A stretch of DNA of 64,000 bases from positions 1,626,503 through 1,690,502 of the forward strand of contig PJRA01000048.1 of NCBI GenBank assembly GCA_016987375.1, written 5' to 3'. Below, one piece after another: positions 13,078 to 25,500 of the stretch; positions within the stretch are counted from its first letter, which is position 1, and each line of letters begins with the position of its first letter. The DNA comes from Brachionus koreanus (Eukaryota; Rotifera; Eurotatoria; Ploima; Brachionidae). The notes beneath the pieces are model-generated. The model ran no database searches. It worked only from the letters and a program-made list of their open reading frames with translations, and was not told the origin of the DNA. Made by a program: the position numbers and the translations under genes.

Positions 13078-13536
13078 TTTCTAACTAAATAAATTTTTTT
13101 TTTATTAAAGTAAGAAAAAAATTGCTTCAATTATTTTCTAGTAAAAAAAATGCAAATGCAAATTTGAAGATTTTAGAATTAGATGCGTCAAGTTTGAAGT
13201 GATCTTGATTTAGAAAATTATGATCGCAATTATTAAGAGCATTAAATTAAGATTTTTTTTCTAAAATAAAAAACAAAATACATTTTTATTTAAATACGTT
13301 GTTTTATTTGATCTATATTTTTGTTATGAAAATAATAAAACAGATAAATTTTTGAAATAAAATCGAAACTAAAAAAATTAAAATAATAAATTCGCATTTT
13401 TTATTGAATTTTCCAAATACTGTTGCTTCTCTATCATAATAGATTTTTTTTTAGCTGAAATAAAAAAAATTATTATATTTTGATATTATAATAAATTTTA
13501 GACTACTGAGCCATTTCAACTAGTTGACTTACAAAC
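13078..13536. promoter_or_regulatory. Shared upstream region of divergent RNF7 and TMEM164
   Basis: About 460 bp separates two oppositely oriented start codons, so promoters for both genes must lie here or overlap the first exons. No TATA box can be singled out in such AT-rich DNA. An acceptor-like AG at about 13500 precedes the TMEM164 leader. Confidence 0.45.
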
Positions 13537-16500
13537 ATGCTTGAATGGTCTTATAATGGTGTAAATTTTTCGCTCAAAGGAAATGGCGGGCCAGATTGCG
13601 TTAATTATCTTTCACCAACTTCAATCATCGTTGAGACCATTTTTATAGTCATTTATACTTTAGCAGCTGAAATTTATTATCCATGGAGAAGGTCAGTTTC
13701 GAATTACAAACCAAATTTGGAGCTGAGAGAGAGATTTGGACGAAAACTACTACTAGCCAGTCTTTGCTTGATTTGGGGCATCGAAATTGGATACAAACTT
13801 TCCACAAGGCAGCTAATTTTCATTCTAAATCCTTGTCATGTGGTCACATTTTTGCAAGTATAACTAAATAAAAATTTTACTTAATTTTTACATTCTTTCT
13901 TTTAAGATCATTTTATTAATTAGTCCGCCGCGAAACTGGATGCACATTCTATTCCGTCTTCAAACTTATGCAGTAAGTGGAGCAACAATAGCAATTATTT
14001 TTCCAGTTCTAAACACTCGAATGGTAAGTTGGATCATTTCAAAATAATCCAAGTAATTCTCATTAATGTTTTAGTTACCCTTTGAAAAAGCCTCTTACTA
14101 CATTCATCATGCTTTGATGCTTGTTACGCCATTATATTTGATGAGACTTGGAGGTAATTTTTTTATTTGATCAAAAAAAGATTAGGCAACTTTTATCATA
14201 CAGTAGTTTATGACAAGATGAAATTAGCTCAATTTCTAGTTAATAAATTAATGAAAAAATAAACACTATTTATGTATCTTTTTTTAAATTATAGTAAATG
14301 ATGTAATAAAAGTTAGGAATTTACTGATTTTTTTAGAGTCATATGTTTTTATTTATTAAGCAATATCTGAGATAGAGTTTAATTTACAATCATTTTTGTA
14401 CCTATGTAAATGCTTGTTTAATTTAAAAATATTTTAAAGACTTATCATGTTAAAATTCAGTTCTGCAAATTAAGTATCTGTGTATTAAGTAAATAAATTT
14501 TTATTTCTTTATTTAAGTAAGTATTAGAGTGAGTCAAAAATTTTGCTTTTTTTTTTATCTTTTTTTAATTTATTAATAAAAAAAGGAATAGATAGCTAAT
14601 CTTAATTAACTAAAAACCATTATGCTCTATAGTATTTTGCGATCTATCAGCAAGTAGTTCAATTATTCTCTTGTACCATTCACGGCTTTTGGACCCAGAA
14701 AAACTCACGAGAACTTCTTCAATTTGGTCGCAATTTCTAAAAAATTAGGTGAATCATTAATAATTATAAATATTAATATCATTCTTTTATCTACTCTATT
14801 AAATTTTTTTTCAATATTAGTAATTCTTGATGCGATGCATAACATCTAGAGTGTCCATTTTTTAAACTTTTTCACACTTAAAAAAATTTGTCTTTGTCTA
14901 ATTAACCTAACAAATGGTTTGTCATGATTTTATTATCAGCTTAGATTTTATATTAACTTTGATCTAAGAGAATAAAGAATTTAGCCTAATAAAATTGCAA
15001 CTAAAAAAAACTGCCTCAAAATTACAATCCTAACCCATTTTATTGCAATAAAACCCAAATGAACATAAAAGAATAAAAAAATCAGTAGTTTCTTACTTTT
15101 TCACGATTCGAAAATTTAAACTATCTTAAATTAAAAGCTTCTATAGCAATTCATTTATTTTTCTTTAATTTCTAACTATTAATTCAAAAGAATGAAATCT
15201 AATTATACTTTTAGACAAAGTGGCTGAATCATATAATAAGTTCTTTTTCTTGAAATTTCAAAGCATTTTGTTGTTTTTTAGTGATATCTAGGAAATTTGA
15301 TGTCAAACTAGTTTCGACCCCAATATTGGACATAGTCTTATGAATATCTATTCAGTAGGAAGCACATATATATATCTTTTTTATCAAAAGCGATAAACGA
15401 TAGAGAAATTTCTATCTATTATCAATTATGTGATATTAATATAGAATGATTATCACAATATATTGATGTCATACCAAAATTTGCATATACTTAATATTTC
15501 TAAAATATTTTTCACCGAAAATCCGTATAGCCAGTTTCAATAACAATAAATGACATTTTAAAAAAATTGAATAGTTTTTGTCTGCAAAGCTCGCATGTGT
15601 AAGAAAAAAATGAAAATTAAATTAGAAACAAATTTCACATCAGCTGATACTTTTTTATAAAGAATTTTAGACTTGTCCATAGAATTAATAGTAATTGTAT
15701 ATAAATATGATGGCCCTTTCGGGCAAGGCTTCTTTGAAGCTATGAGAATAAATTCAAAACTTACATAAAAAAATTATTTATCTTGTTTTTTGTTCCAAAA
15801 TTCACAATGGTGACGTTTTGCCATTTGAATTAAACGATCAGTGAATAATCACAAGAAGAATATTTAAATTTTTAAAGATTATTTTTTCATTAATAGATTC
15901 ACTAGAAATTAATATTTTTCAAACTTAAATTCAATTAACGTAATCATCCGAATTTAGTGACATGTCACTAAAATATTTAATGACATGTCACAAAAGAATC
16001 TTTTACATGTTATAACAGCGTGTCACTAAAATAGAGTACTCTATTTTAAAGACATGTCACTAAATTCGGAAAATTACGTTACTTAAAAGAAAAAGTTGCA
16101 TTTTACTGAATAAAGATAAAAAATTGAATATAATATTTTTGGCAAAGATATGGAAATTAAATTCAACAAATACATATTAAAATTGCTTTAGACAAAACAT
16201 AAAGCCCTTGTATGGAACGGAAAATATAATAACAAATTTTTTGAAAAGGTTTAACTTTTAAGATCCTTTTTAAAATCTTGTATTTGGCCTAAGCTGATTT
16301 TTTCTGACTAAGCCAAATATTAATATGAGCTGTTAAGGCCTTTTAGAAGTTAAGTAAGTTTTCAATCAAGTTTTTAACTTTTGATAAATTTAAGGTATTT
16401 ACAATATGGAACCATTGTCTAACTTTCATTGGGGATTTTTGTCCATAGGATTCATGCGTTTGTATCATTACATTATTTTACAGCCGATTTCTTTTATCAC

Positions 16501-16801
16501 CGAAGTTAATCTTAATTCAATAATGTGTCCGGCTGTGAGTGATCCTTTTGAAGGACCCTGGTACCGTATTGCAGCTCATATTCACCAGACTTTATTCATT
16601 CTATTGCATGGAAAAATTTATTGCATCATCGGACAGAAATTCTTTGTACCAAAGCAGACTGAAATTAAAACAGAAAATACAAAAAAGAAAAATCTAATTG
16701 ATGCCAACGGAAACAATATTGAAGAAAATGATTTAAAAGGAGATTGTTGTTTCAATTCAGAGAAGCTTTTAAACGGATCAAGTTTTCTAAAAGAAGATTA
16801 A
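13537..16801 (+). CDS. TMEM164: TMEM164-like multipass membrane acyltransferase
   Basis: Homologue of animal TMEM164, an ER-membrane protein reported to make C20:4 ether phospholipids and to influence ferroptosis. Exons 13537-13857, 13907-14023, 14075-14153 and 16395-16801 join in frame to 307 residues, close to the human length. Diagnostic stretches in order: GNGGPDCVNYLSP near the N-terminus; LLLASLCLIWGIEIGYK; LNPCHVVTF, with Cys-100 in the conserved NPCH motif; FPVLNTRMLPFE; YYIHHALM; EPLSNFHWG; TEVNLNSIMCPAVSDPF; GPWYRIAAHIHQT. Several hydrophobic helices are evident. The C-terminus after about residue 250 is charged and lineage-specific. Intron 3 (2.24 kb) is far longer than the others and contains transposon debris (14525-14760) and a small inverted-repeat element (15937-16080). 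Confidence 0.93.
14525..14760 (-). mobile_element. Mariner-like transposase fragment (C-terminal end) in TMEM164 intron
   Basis: The stretch 14669-14720 is nearly the same as 35739-35795, which ends a recognisable mariner transposase remnant. In reverse orientation both encode a '-F.S.K.-EWY-' C-terminus. Only the last part of the element is present here, with a degenerate A/T-rich end around 14525-14580. Confidence 0.55.
15937..16080. mobile_element. 144-bp MITE-like element with 30-bp terminal inverted repeats
   Basis: Positions 15937-15966 and the reverse complement of 16051-16080 agree at 28 of 30 bases (start aacgtaat, then tccgaatttagtgacatgtc). The interior repeats the ACATGTCAC core several more times and has a small palindrome, atagagtactctat. 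It is non-coding. It lies in TMEM164 intron 3. Target-site duplication is not clear. Confidence 0.75.
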
Positions 16802-19666
16802 CCAAAATAATAAGAGAATTAAATAGCCAATTATGAAAAATCATTATAGAAAAAATTAAATATTAAATTAAATTCCAGCTTTCGTCTACGCTTTTAATTT
16901 AATCATTTTTTCATTTCTTATGGTTAATTAAAATCTAGTCATAGTTTAATTCAAATGGAATAAAAATAACACTCAGCTAAACCATCTGAAAGTATTATCT
17001 ATTTGATTTATCAGCTATTAATAAATAACTAATTATTTATTTATAAAAAAATTATTTTAACATAAATTTTATTTAAATTTTCAATTTCTAAGAAAATCTA
17101 ACTTTTAAAATTTTTCTAAAATATGCTTAAGTAAACTTTTTCATTCTAATAATCGAAATTTCAACTTATTTGTTGTTAATTCAAAACTATTTATTAATTC
17201 ATTTTATGTAATAATAAATGTTCAAAAAAGATTATAAATTTTCAGTAAATGAATAAATCTGATTAAATGAATAATTATAAATAAATTTATTGATCTATAA
17301 AATTTTGCCTAAGATGGCTTTTGCTTGATTTAGTACACAGTTGAGCACAAAAAAAAATAGTCCTATGATAATATTGGATGTGGTCACCGGTCAGGTTGGC
17401 GGCTGATAATAAGCCTTCATTTGATCAGCTTGCCAAACGTTCTGATTTTTAGATAGCGGTCAAAGCAAAACGAAAGAACATGTAACTCAAATTAAACTTA
17501 AATTTTAATCTCTAAACTTTGGCATGATATAAAAAAATATATAGTAAAAACAGATAAAGTCAATTAGCCATCAGAATATCTCAAGGAATATATTAAACTA
17601 AAAAGATTTTCAAATTATTTAAAATTTTAACTTAGACTCTTACTAGCATTAATATTATAGGTTTTTAAACAAAAAAATTTAAAAATAGTTTGAACATGTT
17701 TTTATTAAATTCCCAATTGATTGCTTTTGACGGAATTGTTTGTTAGTCTGTCGTTTTTGCTGCGACATTTTAACAGGAATGTTTGAGGCCATTACTATTT
17801 TTTGGCAGTATGAAGTTGAAGCAACCATTTCCATTGAATTTGTCCAAAGCCACTTTTACACAAAACACAAAATTCCCATGATCTAGACTTTATAACACTA
17901 TTAAGCAACCTATTCCAATCAGGTACCACTCTATTTCTAAAGAAAACATGTCGGACAGTCACCGCACATTCAAATTCATTTCTCAATTTGGCAGGCTAAA
18001 TCCATCTTCAGCAATCGCATTGAAATTACATTTAACTCTTTTAATAATTATTAACTTTTTGAGTTAGGTTTCCATCATAAGGTTCTTACGTTTACACATA
18101 TCCTGTAAGGCATCAACATTTGGAACAAAATGCCATATATCTAGTGTATCCTAAGTGGAATTAGACTAGACTATTAACCGAAAATATAATTTTTTTGGCT
18201 TTTTTCTATTTTCTTTTTTATTTTCTTCCAAGCTTCTTTTTTATTTTTTTCCAAAACAACCATTTTTTCTATCAAAATTCGGAAAGTAGAGAAAATTTTG
18301 AACAAAATTCTGGTTTTGATTATTTTATTTTTGGGTTTATTTATCAAAAAAAAGGTCGATAAATGACTCCATTTCATAATTACCGTATTCCCTCGTTCGA
18401 TTATGCTGCACCACAAGTTAAGACACGCTTTTGGACCATGCACCAAAGTTCATCTCGCCCATGCTATAATATTGTTAACTTTGAGCTTAATCACGCGTTT
18501 AGGTCCGAATCAAACACTGAAAGACCTAGTTTAATGTGTAATCAAGACTCGATTTTAAAGTAAAAGATAAAAAATAAAGATAAATAATTGTTTTAAATTA
18601 TGCATTTGGTGCAGCAATAAAGAAATGAATTTTGTTATTAAAAAATTCAATTTTTATATTTTTTATCTTTAAAAATATTACAATTCAAGATTTGGTACGG
18701 CATTATTTTTATAAAGAATTTTTCCATTATTTTTATTTTTGTTCATTTCCTGGTTTTCTCATTAATTTATTTATTATTTACTTATTCAATTGATGCCTTA
18801 AGGCGATGTAAAAAAAATTTAAATAAAAATAAGACAATAAAAGAAACAAATATGTAAAATTAAGTTTTTTTGACTCACATACAATGCTACTATTAACTAT
18901 TAAAATTTCGTCAATTTTCGGACAGCCATGTTATTCACATGAATCCGGAATAAGGCGAAATTTTGAAGTTAGCGTTGTATCTGAAAGCTTTTACAAATGT
19001 GGTATAAGATCTTAATACCAGCTTCATTCAGCACTATATCATATTATTAAAAACAAGCTACAAATTCATCATCACCAATGTCAGTCAGTAATGGATCATC
19101 TTCATCATTATTGTCATGCGGTAATGGGGGAAGTAGGTCCATCCAATGTGAAAGTCCGATTTCCATTTTTAGCCAGAATGTTCTATCAACTTTTCGTGTT
19201 ATCAGTCAAATTCGAGCGATGCTACAAACAACCATTTCAGTTTTCCAACTTCTTAAGAACAAGAAGCTGTTGCAGTTTAGTAATCATTTATTCTTAATAG
19301 AATCGATATTTTTATCTTTAAAATTTTTAAAATTCAAGATTTGGTGCGGTATAATTTTTAATATTTTATTTTTTATTCTTGGCAGATGCTTTGCTTTTAG
19401 TAGACGATAAATTTTTTTCCGTAATTTTAATTTTTATGATTCTGATAAGATTTAGTGTGATCTTCGATTTGGTGATCAGTTTTGTTCACAAAAACAGCAT
19501 TATTAAACTGATCATATTTTTTGTGATCAAGTGATCACACATTGGACAAGACCTTAGTATAATTTTAGTCTGCAAATTGTAAACTTAATTTGAGTAAAAA
19601 AATAAATTTTGTTGAAATTTTATTTGATATCACTCTATCTATCAAAAAATGCTATTCAGATAATCA
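16802..19666. other. Intergenic region with transposon debris
   Basis: Holds the LINE fragment at 17795-18170. A similar A/T-rich stretch occurs twice (18655-18712 and 19305-19362, core caagatttggt) beside decayed reverse-strand frames, and there is a 10-bp inverted repeat (19473-19482/19505-19514, tgatcagttt). A tail-like motif ggcgatgtaaaa lies at 18801-18812. No intact gene is seen. Confidence 0.5.
17795..18170 (-). mobile_element. LINE C-terminal fragment
   Basis: The minus-strand frame ending at 17795 includes VRHVFFRNRVVPDWNRLLN, the '-FF.NRVV..WN.L-' signature that closes jockey/CR1-like LINE ORF2 proteins. Upstream in this orientation the reading is broken by stops and shifts. Relative of the remnants at 2180-3155 and 58150-58930. 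Confidence 0.65.
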
Positions 19667-20461
19667 CTAAGCCTTAATTTTTCTGTGAACGCATAACGTG
19701 TTGTGGATATTTTTTAACTCGTCATAGCTGAACGCCATTGGCATTCGGTCATTTTTAGGTAATAAAACATTAAGACGACTTTGAAATTTTTTTTGAAAGC
19801 GTTCTTCAAATGGCGATTTTGACCTTGGATCAGGCTTTCCAAAGCTAAACTGCTTTCCTGTAAATTTTAGCTCGTTTACTAAAGTAAATTGAGGGTCAAG
19901 AACATTTTTTCGTTCTCTAGAATCTCTATTTTTAGGTAGAATTTGGTTGTAAATATTACTTTTTGAATTTTTCGTTAAAATCTTCAATTTTTTTGCATAT
20001 CTTTTTTCGAATTTTTCTTCAAAAGGTGATTTAATACGTGAATCCAATTTTCCAACTTTAAATTGATCACCAATGTATTTCATGTCATTTACTGATGATA
20101 AATAAAAGTCTTTATGAATCTGGTTATTGAAATTGTTCTTTTTTTTTGTTGTCTCAAGCATAACAGATTTTGATTTCAATGGACTAATAGGTCTACTTGA
20201 TTTATCAGATTTAACAGATAATTCTCTTGATGGTATTTTATTCAGAGTTTTTTCGTATAACTCATTCTGTTCATCATGCTCATTTTTAACCTCAATTTCT
20301 TCATTTTTTTCGGTTTCACTATTTTCCTCGTTGTCATCATTTTTTTCAGAATTTTTCTCCTCTTCTTCCAATTTAGAATGCTTTGAGAGGGAAGAATGAC
20401 TCTTTTCACTTTTGTCTATTTCCTCGTTTAGTTCTTCAGAGATTGATTTTTTTTCTTCCAT
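19667..20461 (-). CDS. Lineage-specific acidic protein with an internal duplication
   Basis: Single-exon frame of 264 codons; I do not recognise a family. Residues 1-75 are dominated by Glu/Lys/Ser/Asn and probably disordered. Two copies of a 43-residue motif follow, at about 120-162 and 191-233, sharing the order L-x-FxGxQFxxGKxDxRxKSPFEExFxK then a basic helix and L-x-L. Conservation of KSPFEE in both copies, with divergence elsewhere, suggests selection on the motif. There is no signal peptide or membrane segment. The ATG is preceded by an AAG that could be a splice acceptor. The minus strand is supported by the duplication, which the antisense frames lack. Confidence 0.7.
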   Translation of the reverse strand: MEEKKSISEELNEEIDKSEKSHSSLSKHSKLEEEEKNSEKNDDNEENSETEKNEEIEVKNEHDEQNELYEKTLNKIPSRELSVKSDKSSRPISPLKSKSVMLETTKKKNNFNNQIHKDFYLSSVNDMKYIGDQFKVGKLDSRIKSPFEEKFEKRYAKKLKILTKNSKSNIYNQILPKNRDSRERKNVLDPQFTLVNELKFTGKQFSFGKPDPRSKSPFEERFQKKFQSRLNVLLPKNDRMPMAFSYDELKNIHNTLCVHRKIKA

Positions 20462-22532
20462 CTTATTATTTGCAACTTTGGTGTTAAAAAAAGCTTAATT
20501 GCTACAAAGCAAAAAAAATGTTTCTGGATACAAAATGAGTTCATTTATTACCTTGCAGATTTTCTTAAATTTAAATATTTTTTCAAAGAGCTTTAATTTA
20601 CGTAACTAATGGCATATACTCAAATATGTTCTTAATTTTATTTCTACTTTAGATTTTAATAGTAAAAAATTTAAATTCAATATATAAGTTTTCATTTCAC
20701 TCAAAAGTTAAATATTTCCTTTATATACCCTCCCTTTAATATTTTTTTGAATATTTCAGTTATATCTTTAAATCTTTAATATTAGTTCCTTCAGTTAATT
20801 GATAAAAATACAAATAAATCAATATAAAAAAATAAAAATTTTTTATCCAACTATTTTTTTTCTTACAAAAAATTTGAATTGTTCCACACAGTATCAAATC
20901 TTTTGATATTCAATATACTTTTGAAATTTGTTAAAAAACTACTTTCAAATCCGCTTGATGAACGGGTTTTTAGATGAATAATTACCTTTGAAAAGAAATG
21001 GGTCTTTTTCAAAATTATTATAACAAAAATAAGTGATGGATCTAGTCAGCATGTTGCTAAAAGAGAATGTTGTTTAAAAATTATAGCGTAGTTCGTCTGC
21101 ATTAGTAAAATCGTGATTAATTTAGCTTCATGAGTCTTGAATGGTACAAAAGAGGAATCGAATTGATTTCTTTCAGATGACTAAGACTAGAGAGCATAAC
21201 CATATATATTTTAAGAATAAGATATATTTTTTAAATTAATTAATAATAAACTATTGAAAAAAATCCAAAACATTAATATATAACCAAATAACTAAATAAA
21301 TGGTGGGACATTTATAGATATTTTTGAATTTCTTGATAATTTAACTAAGTTTGTGGTTAAGTTTTAAAAAATATTGTTTAAAATCTAATTTTATTTTAGC
21401 TAAAACAATTGAATTAGCTTCAAAATTTTTTGAAAGCTGATTTAAAACAATTTGTCTTTTTTAAGAAAAAAATCATCAGTTTGATTAATGTTTTTGATAA
21501 GATGAGTATCAAATTTATAAAATTTTATTCTAGCTTCAGAACAAAATATAAAAATAGAATGATGATGATGAATCAATTAGTGTTTCTTTGGCAATTTATG
21601 AATAAAATTGTATTTTTATTTTTTCATCAAGACATATAAATATTAATTTGAATTTTTTTGAATCAACACTTTTAAAAGAATTAATCAGATAAAAAATCTA
21701 AAACATCTTAATAATTTAAACTAGTTGAAGAGAAAATATTTATTTATTATTTGAATTGTATTAAGGCGTTTTAATTAAATTTATTTATATTAAAGCGTTA
21801 TTTTGATTCAGCCTCAAGTATTTAATTTGTTCAAAAAGATTTACATGATTTAAAAATAATTTCGTTGTTTTTAAAAAACATTAATGAACTTTTCTTTTTT
21901 CTAAAGTTGAAGTTATTAGCAATTTGATCAAAAGCTTTTAAGATTAAATTATTTAAAATAAAAATAATTTGATCTTTGTCTATTTGGAAAATTCTTTTAT
22001 TTTCTTTGGAATATTTATGCTGTTATTTTCGCAAATAAAAAAAGCTCATTTTGTCGGGCTTGCTTACGTAAAGACTGTTTATAGACTAAAATAAATATTT
22101 TGTTTTACTTTTTTTGGCTTACGAGAGCCGATAAAGAAGCCTTTTTTTTTAAATACACAATACTTTGAAATTTAAATCAAAATAATCTCAAAATAAAACA
22201 AAATGAAAAGAAAAAAATGTAATCCTTTTATTTGTTTTTGTTTATTTGAACATATTTAATTATTTTTACCTTTGGATTTTGTAGAACTAGTTCAATTCAG
22301 AATATTATTAACTCAAAATTAGAATTTATTTAATCATTTTAAATAAATAAATAAACACCACTGATATTTTTTTTTATTTTTAAAAATTTAATGTCTGATA
22401 TTAATGATTTGTCTTATTTAGAAGTTAATCTAGATGCTTAGTCAAAAAAAAAAAAAAATTTATTTTTTTTGAAATGTTTTGATTTAAGACCAAAACAATA
22501 AGATTAAAAAAGTAAAAATGTCTAATGAATTT
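20462..22532. other. AT-rich spacer without recognisable features
   Basis: Only short non-coding-looking frames and A/T runs. Nothing supports a gene. Confidence 0.6.
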
Positions 22533-25500
22533 TTATTCAACAGCTAGCTCAAATTGATTGTCTACTGCTGACTTATAAGTCTCCGACTGATAGCTGTTTT
22601 CGTAATTTTCTACTAAATTTTTTTCTTGCTGATGTCTTTCGATAAGTTTTTCGAAATCATCATCTTCGAAATTATTGAATTTTGGCTTTTGTTCAATGGT
22701 ACTATCAGTTTTTGCTTGATCTTTGAATTTATCAGACTTGTTTGGAATTTCAAAATATTTTGTGCGCTCATCAAAATTTTGATTATCCTCAATTAACACT
22801 TTGGTATCTTTTAGATCAACAGGTTGTCTTGGCTTTTCTACTTTCTGCGGTGAATAAGACTTAGAATTATTTTTATTTACTATAGTCTTATCGACTAGAT
22901 CCTTTTCAGCCTGATGTCTTTTGCTCAGTGTTTCAATTTGTTCGTCATTTAAAAAAATTGTTCTGAGTTTAGATGTAATTGGATCGCGTATTTTGACTAT
23001 TGCAGTGTCTTCAGTCTTATTTTTGCTCGAAAGATCCATTTTTCGGGGCATATTTTTGACAGGCTTGCTCGGGACTGAAACTTTCGTTCGTTCATTGGGA
23101 GCACTTTTGCTAATTTTTTGCTGGTTTTGTTTGGAAGCTGACCTGACGCGTACAACATTCTTTTCAACATATTCTCTAGCCTAAATAAACATAGCAATTA
23201 ATTTAATCTGTGCTAGAACTACAATAATTTGCATGCAAAGCATTGTTTTGGATTAGTGTTAATTAAAGCAAAATTTTAAAGATTGACAAAATTTAAATTT
23301 TAATAAAAAAATTAAAACAAAATAAAGAATATTTATATTTTTGCATAAAATTTTATTTACATTTATAAAAAAAAAATTGATTAATTAAAATTTTTGACAA
23401 TTAAAATATTTTTGTTTGTTGAAAGCATAACATCAATTTGTCAATGTTCTCTTTGACTTAAAAGCTTCTAAGATATTTATATCAATGCTTTGCATGCAAA
23501 TATTGCCATTTATTGTTTTTTATTAAAAAAAATTATAAGTATTTAGATTAAATATAATAACTAACAAAAGCAATATACATAAAGTCATTAATAGAGAATA
23601 AATTTATTTAATTAAATACCCTCTGGGCTTTTGAAGGCTGTTGAACTGGTTGACTTTTGATTGAATTTTCATCATTTTTCTTTTGTTCTGCAAGCAAAAT
23701 TTGATTTCTTATCTTAACTCTCTCGGCATAGTCATTTTTTTTTAGTGTTGACTCCAACTAAAATTATTATTTTGTTTGATTGAATAAAATTTTGGAAAAA
23801 TATTAAATTTTTTTTTTACTTTTTGCTTGTAAGCATCGCTTTCATAATCGAAGCCTAATTTACCAGTGTGGTTTGCAACATTGAGTAAGGCGTCTTTTTT
23901 ATAATTCCTATAATCTTTCAAGGTGTACGATTTAAAAGAAGGCTTTTGTGTTGTTTTGTGCAATTGAGCCAAATAGCCCTCTAAATAAAAAATATAAAAT
24001 TGAGTTTTTTATTTAATTTAAATTTAAAAATTTCAACCTTCACTTCTAATTTCATTATCATATTCATGCTGCAGCCTACCACCCTCATGTGAATAAGGCT
24101 TTTGTAATTTTCTATTTAGTGGTGGCAGTGGTTGGAGTTTGTTCAAGGATCCAGATGAACCAGGCAAAGATCTCGATATATTTGTCTCAAATTTTCTTAT
24201 ATATCTGGCCAAAGGATCGTTTTGAACATCAAAGTCATCATAGCTTCTGTGATCAGATCGATTAGGAAGCAAGTCAACAAGTCTCAAATTGATATCCACA
24301 TTGATGTGATCTTGATCTTTAATCTTAGAAGGACTAATTGGTATACTTATTTTCTTAGTGCTATTAAAATTGTCCGATTCGTCTTCAATGTTATCCAAGG
24401 GCTGCAAGTGTTGTGGAGGTTTTTTGGACGAGCTTTGAATATTTTTAAGTCTTTCGGTGGCATTTTTGCCGTGAACAACTTCATATTTTTTTTCTGGATA
24501 ACGATGCATCAAATTTTCCTTGTTTCGTATTGACTCAATATTTTTCTCTAAAAAGTTAGTCCCGTTTGGCAGAGGAGGCTTTTTTGACACACTTTTATAA
24601 GAGCCAACTGACGGCAAGGTATTAGAACTTCCAATTTTCTTCTTCAAACCACTGTTTTTGTCTCTTGCATCTTTAGCTTTTTGCAATTTAACCCAATATT
24701 CCTGTGCCCTAGAGTCGCTTCTCTCCAAATTTTGCTCATTATTAGATTGATTATTATTTACTCTCATTTGATTGAATTCATTGTTGAGCTCGGTCTCATC
24801 AGGCTCGGGCGTGTTCATTTCATAGCTGTCATTATTGCTCTGTCGCGAAGTGATTTTATTGCTTCTAGGAGCAGGTGCTGGTGGCTGCAGTGGTTGAGCA
24901 TCATATCGCGTACCAGTTACACTTTGTGCAGCATTTTGCAAGTTTCGATTCTCTAAAATTTGGTAAGGTGGTTGCTGAAAGTTATTTCCGTATTCATCCT
25001 GGCCATAAAAGTTGGCATTTTGATAGTTAGGGTTTTGGATCAGCGGATATGCTGTATTGTAGAACATTGGTTGAACTGGCTCTTGATAGAACATGTTTTG
25101 TTGCGGTAACAATTGAGCTGGCTGAAAAGTTATTGGTATAAACTGTGCTGGAGGATTCAATTGAAGTGAGGAATTAACAACTGGCTGTGAGGTCGGGCTC
25201 TGAAGAACAATAACTGGCTGACCTTGATAGGGAAAAAATTGTTGTTGCTGCTGCTGCTGTAATTGCTGTTGCTGCTGCTGTAAAATATACTGGTTTTCTA
25301 TTAAAGGCTGTGAACTTGGTGGTGAAAGGGGCTGAAATTGTTTCGGTCTACTACTGGGATAATAGTTTAATGAGGAGGGCTTAGTGTTTTGAGCTTCAAT
25401 TGAGTCAAATAGCTCGTTCTCGTGAATAGGCTCTTCAGAATTTTTGACTATAAAAAAAGAAAAAAGCTTTCAATTAAGTCTACAAAAACTAGACACCTGA

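Noticed and set aside
18370..19300. Reverse-strand phrases resembling FLYWCH zinc fingers (MULE-type debris)
   Set aside because: The readings require several frame changes and lack a full Cys/His set; reported only as debris in the spacer.
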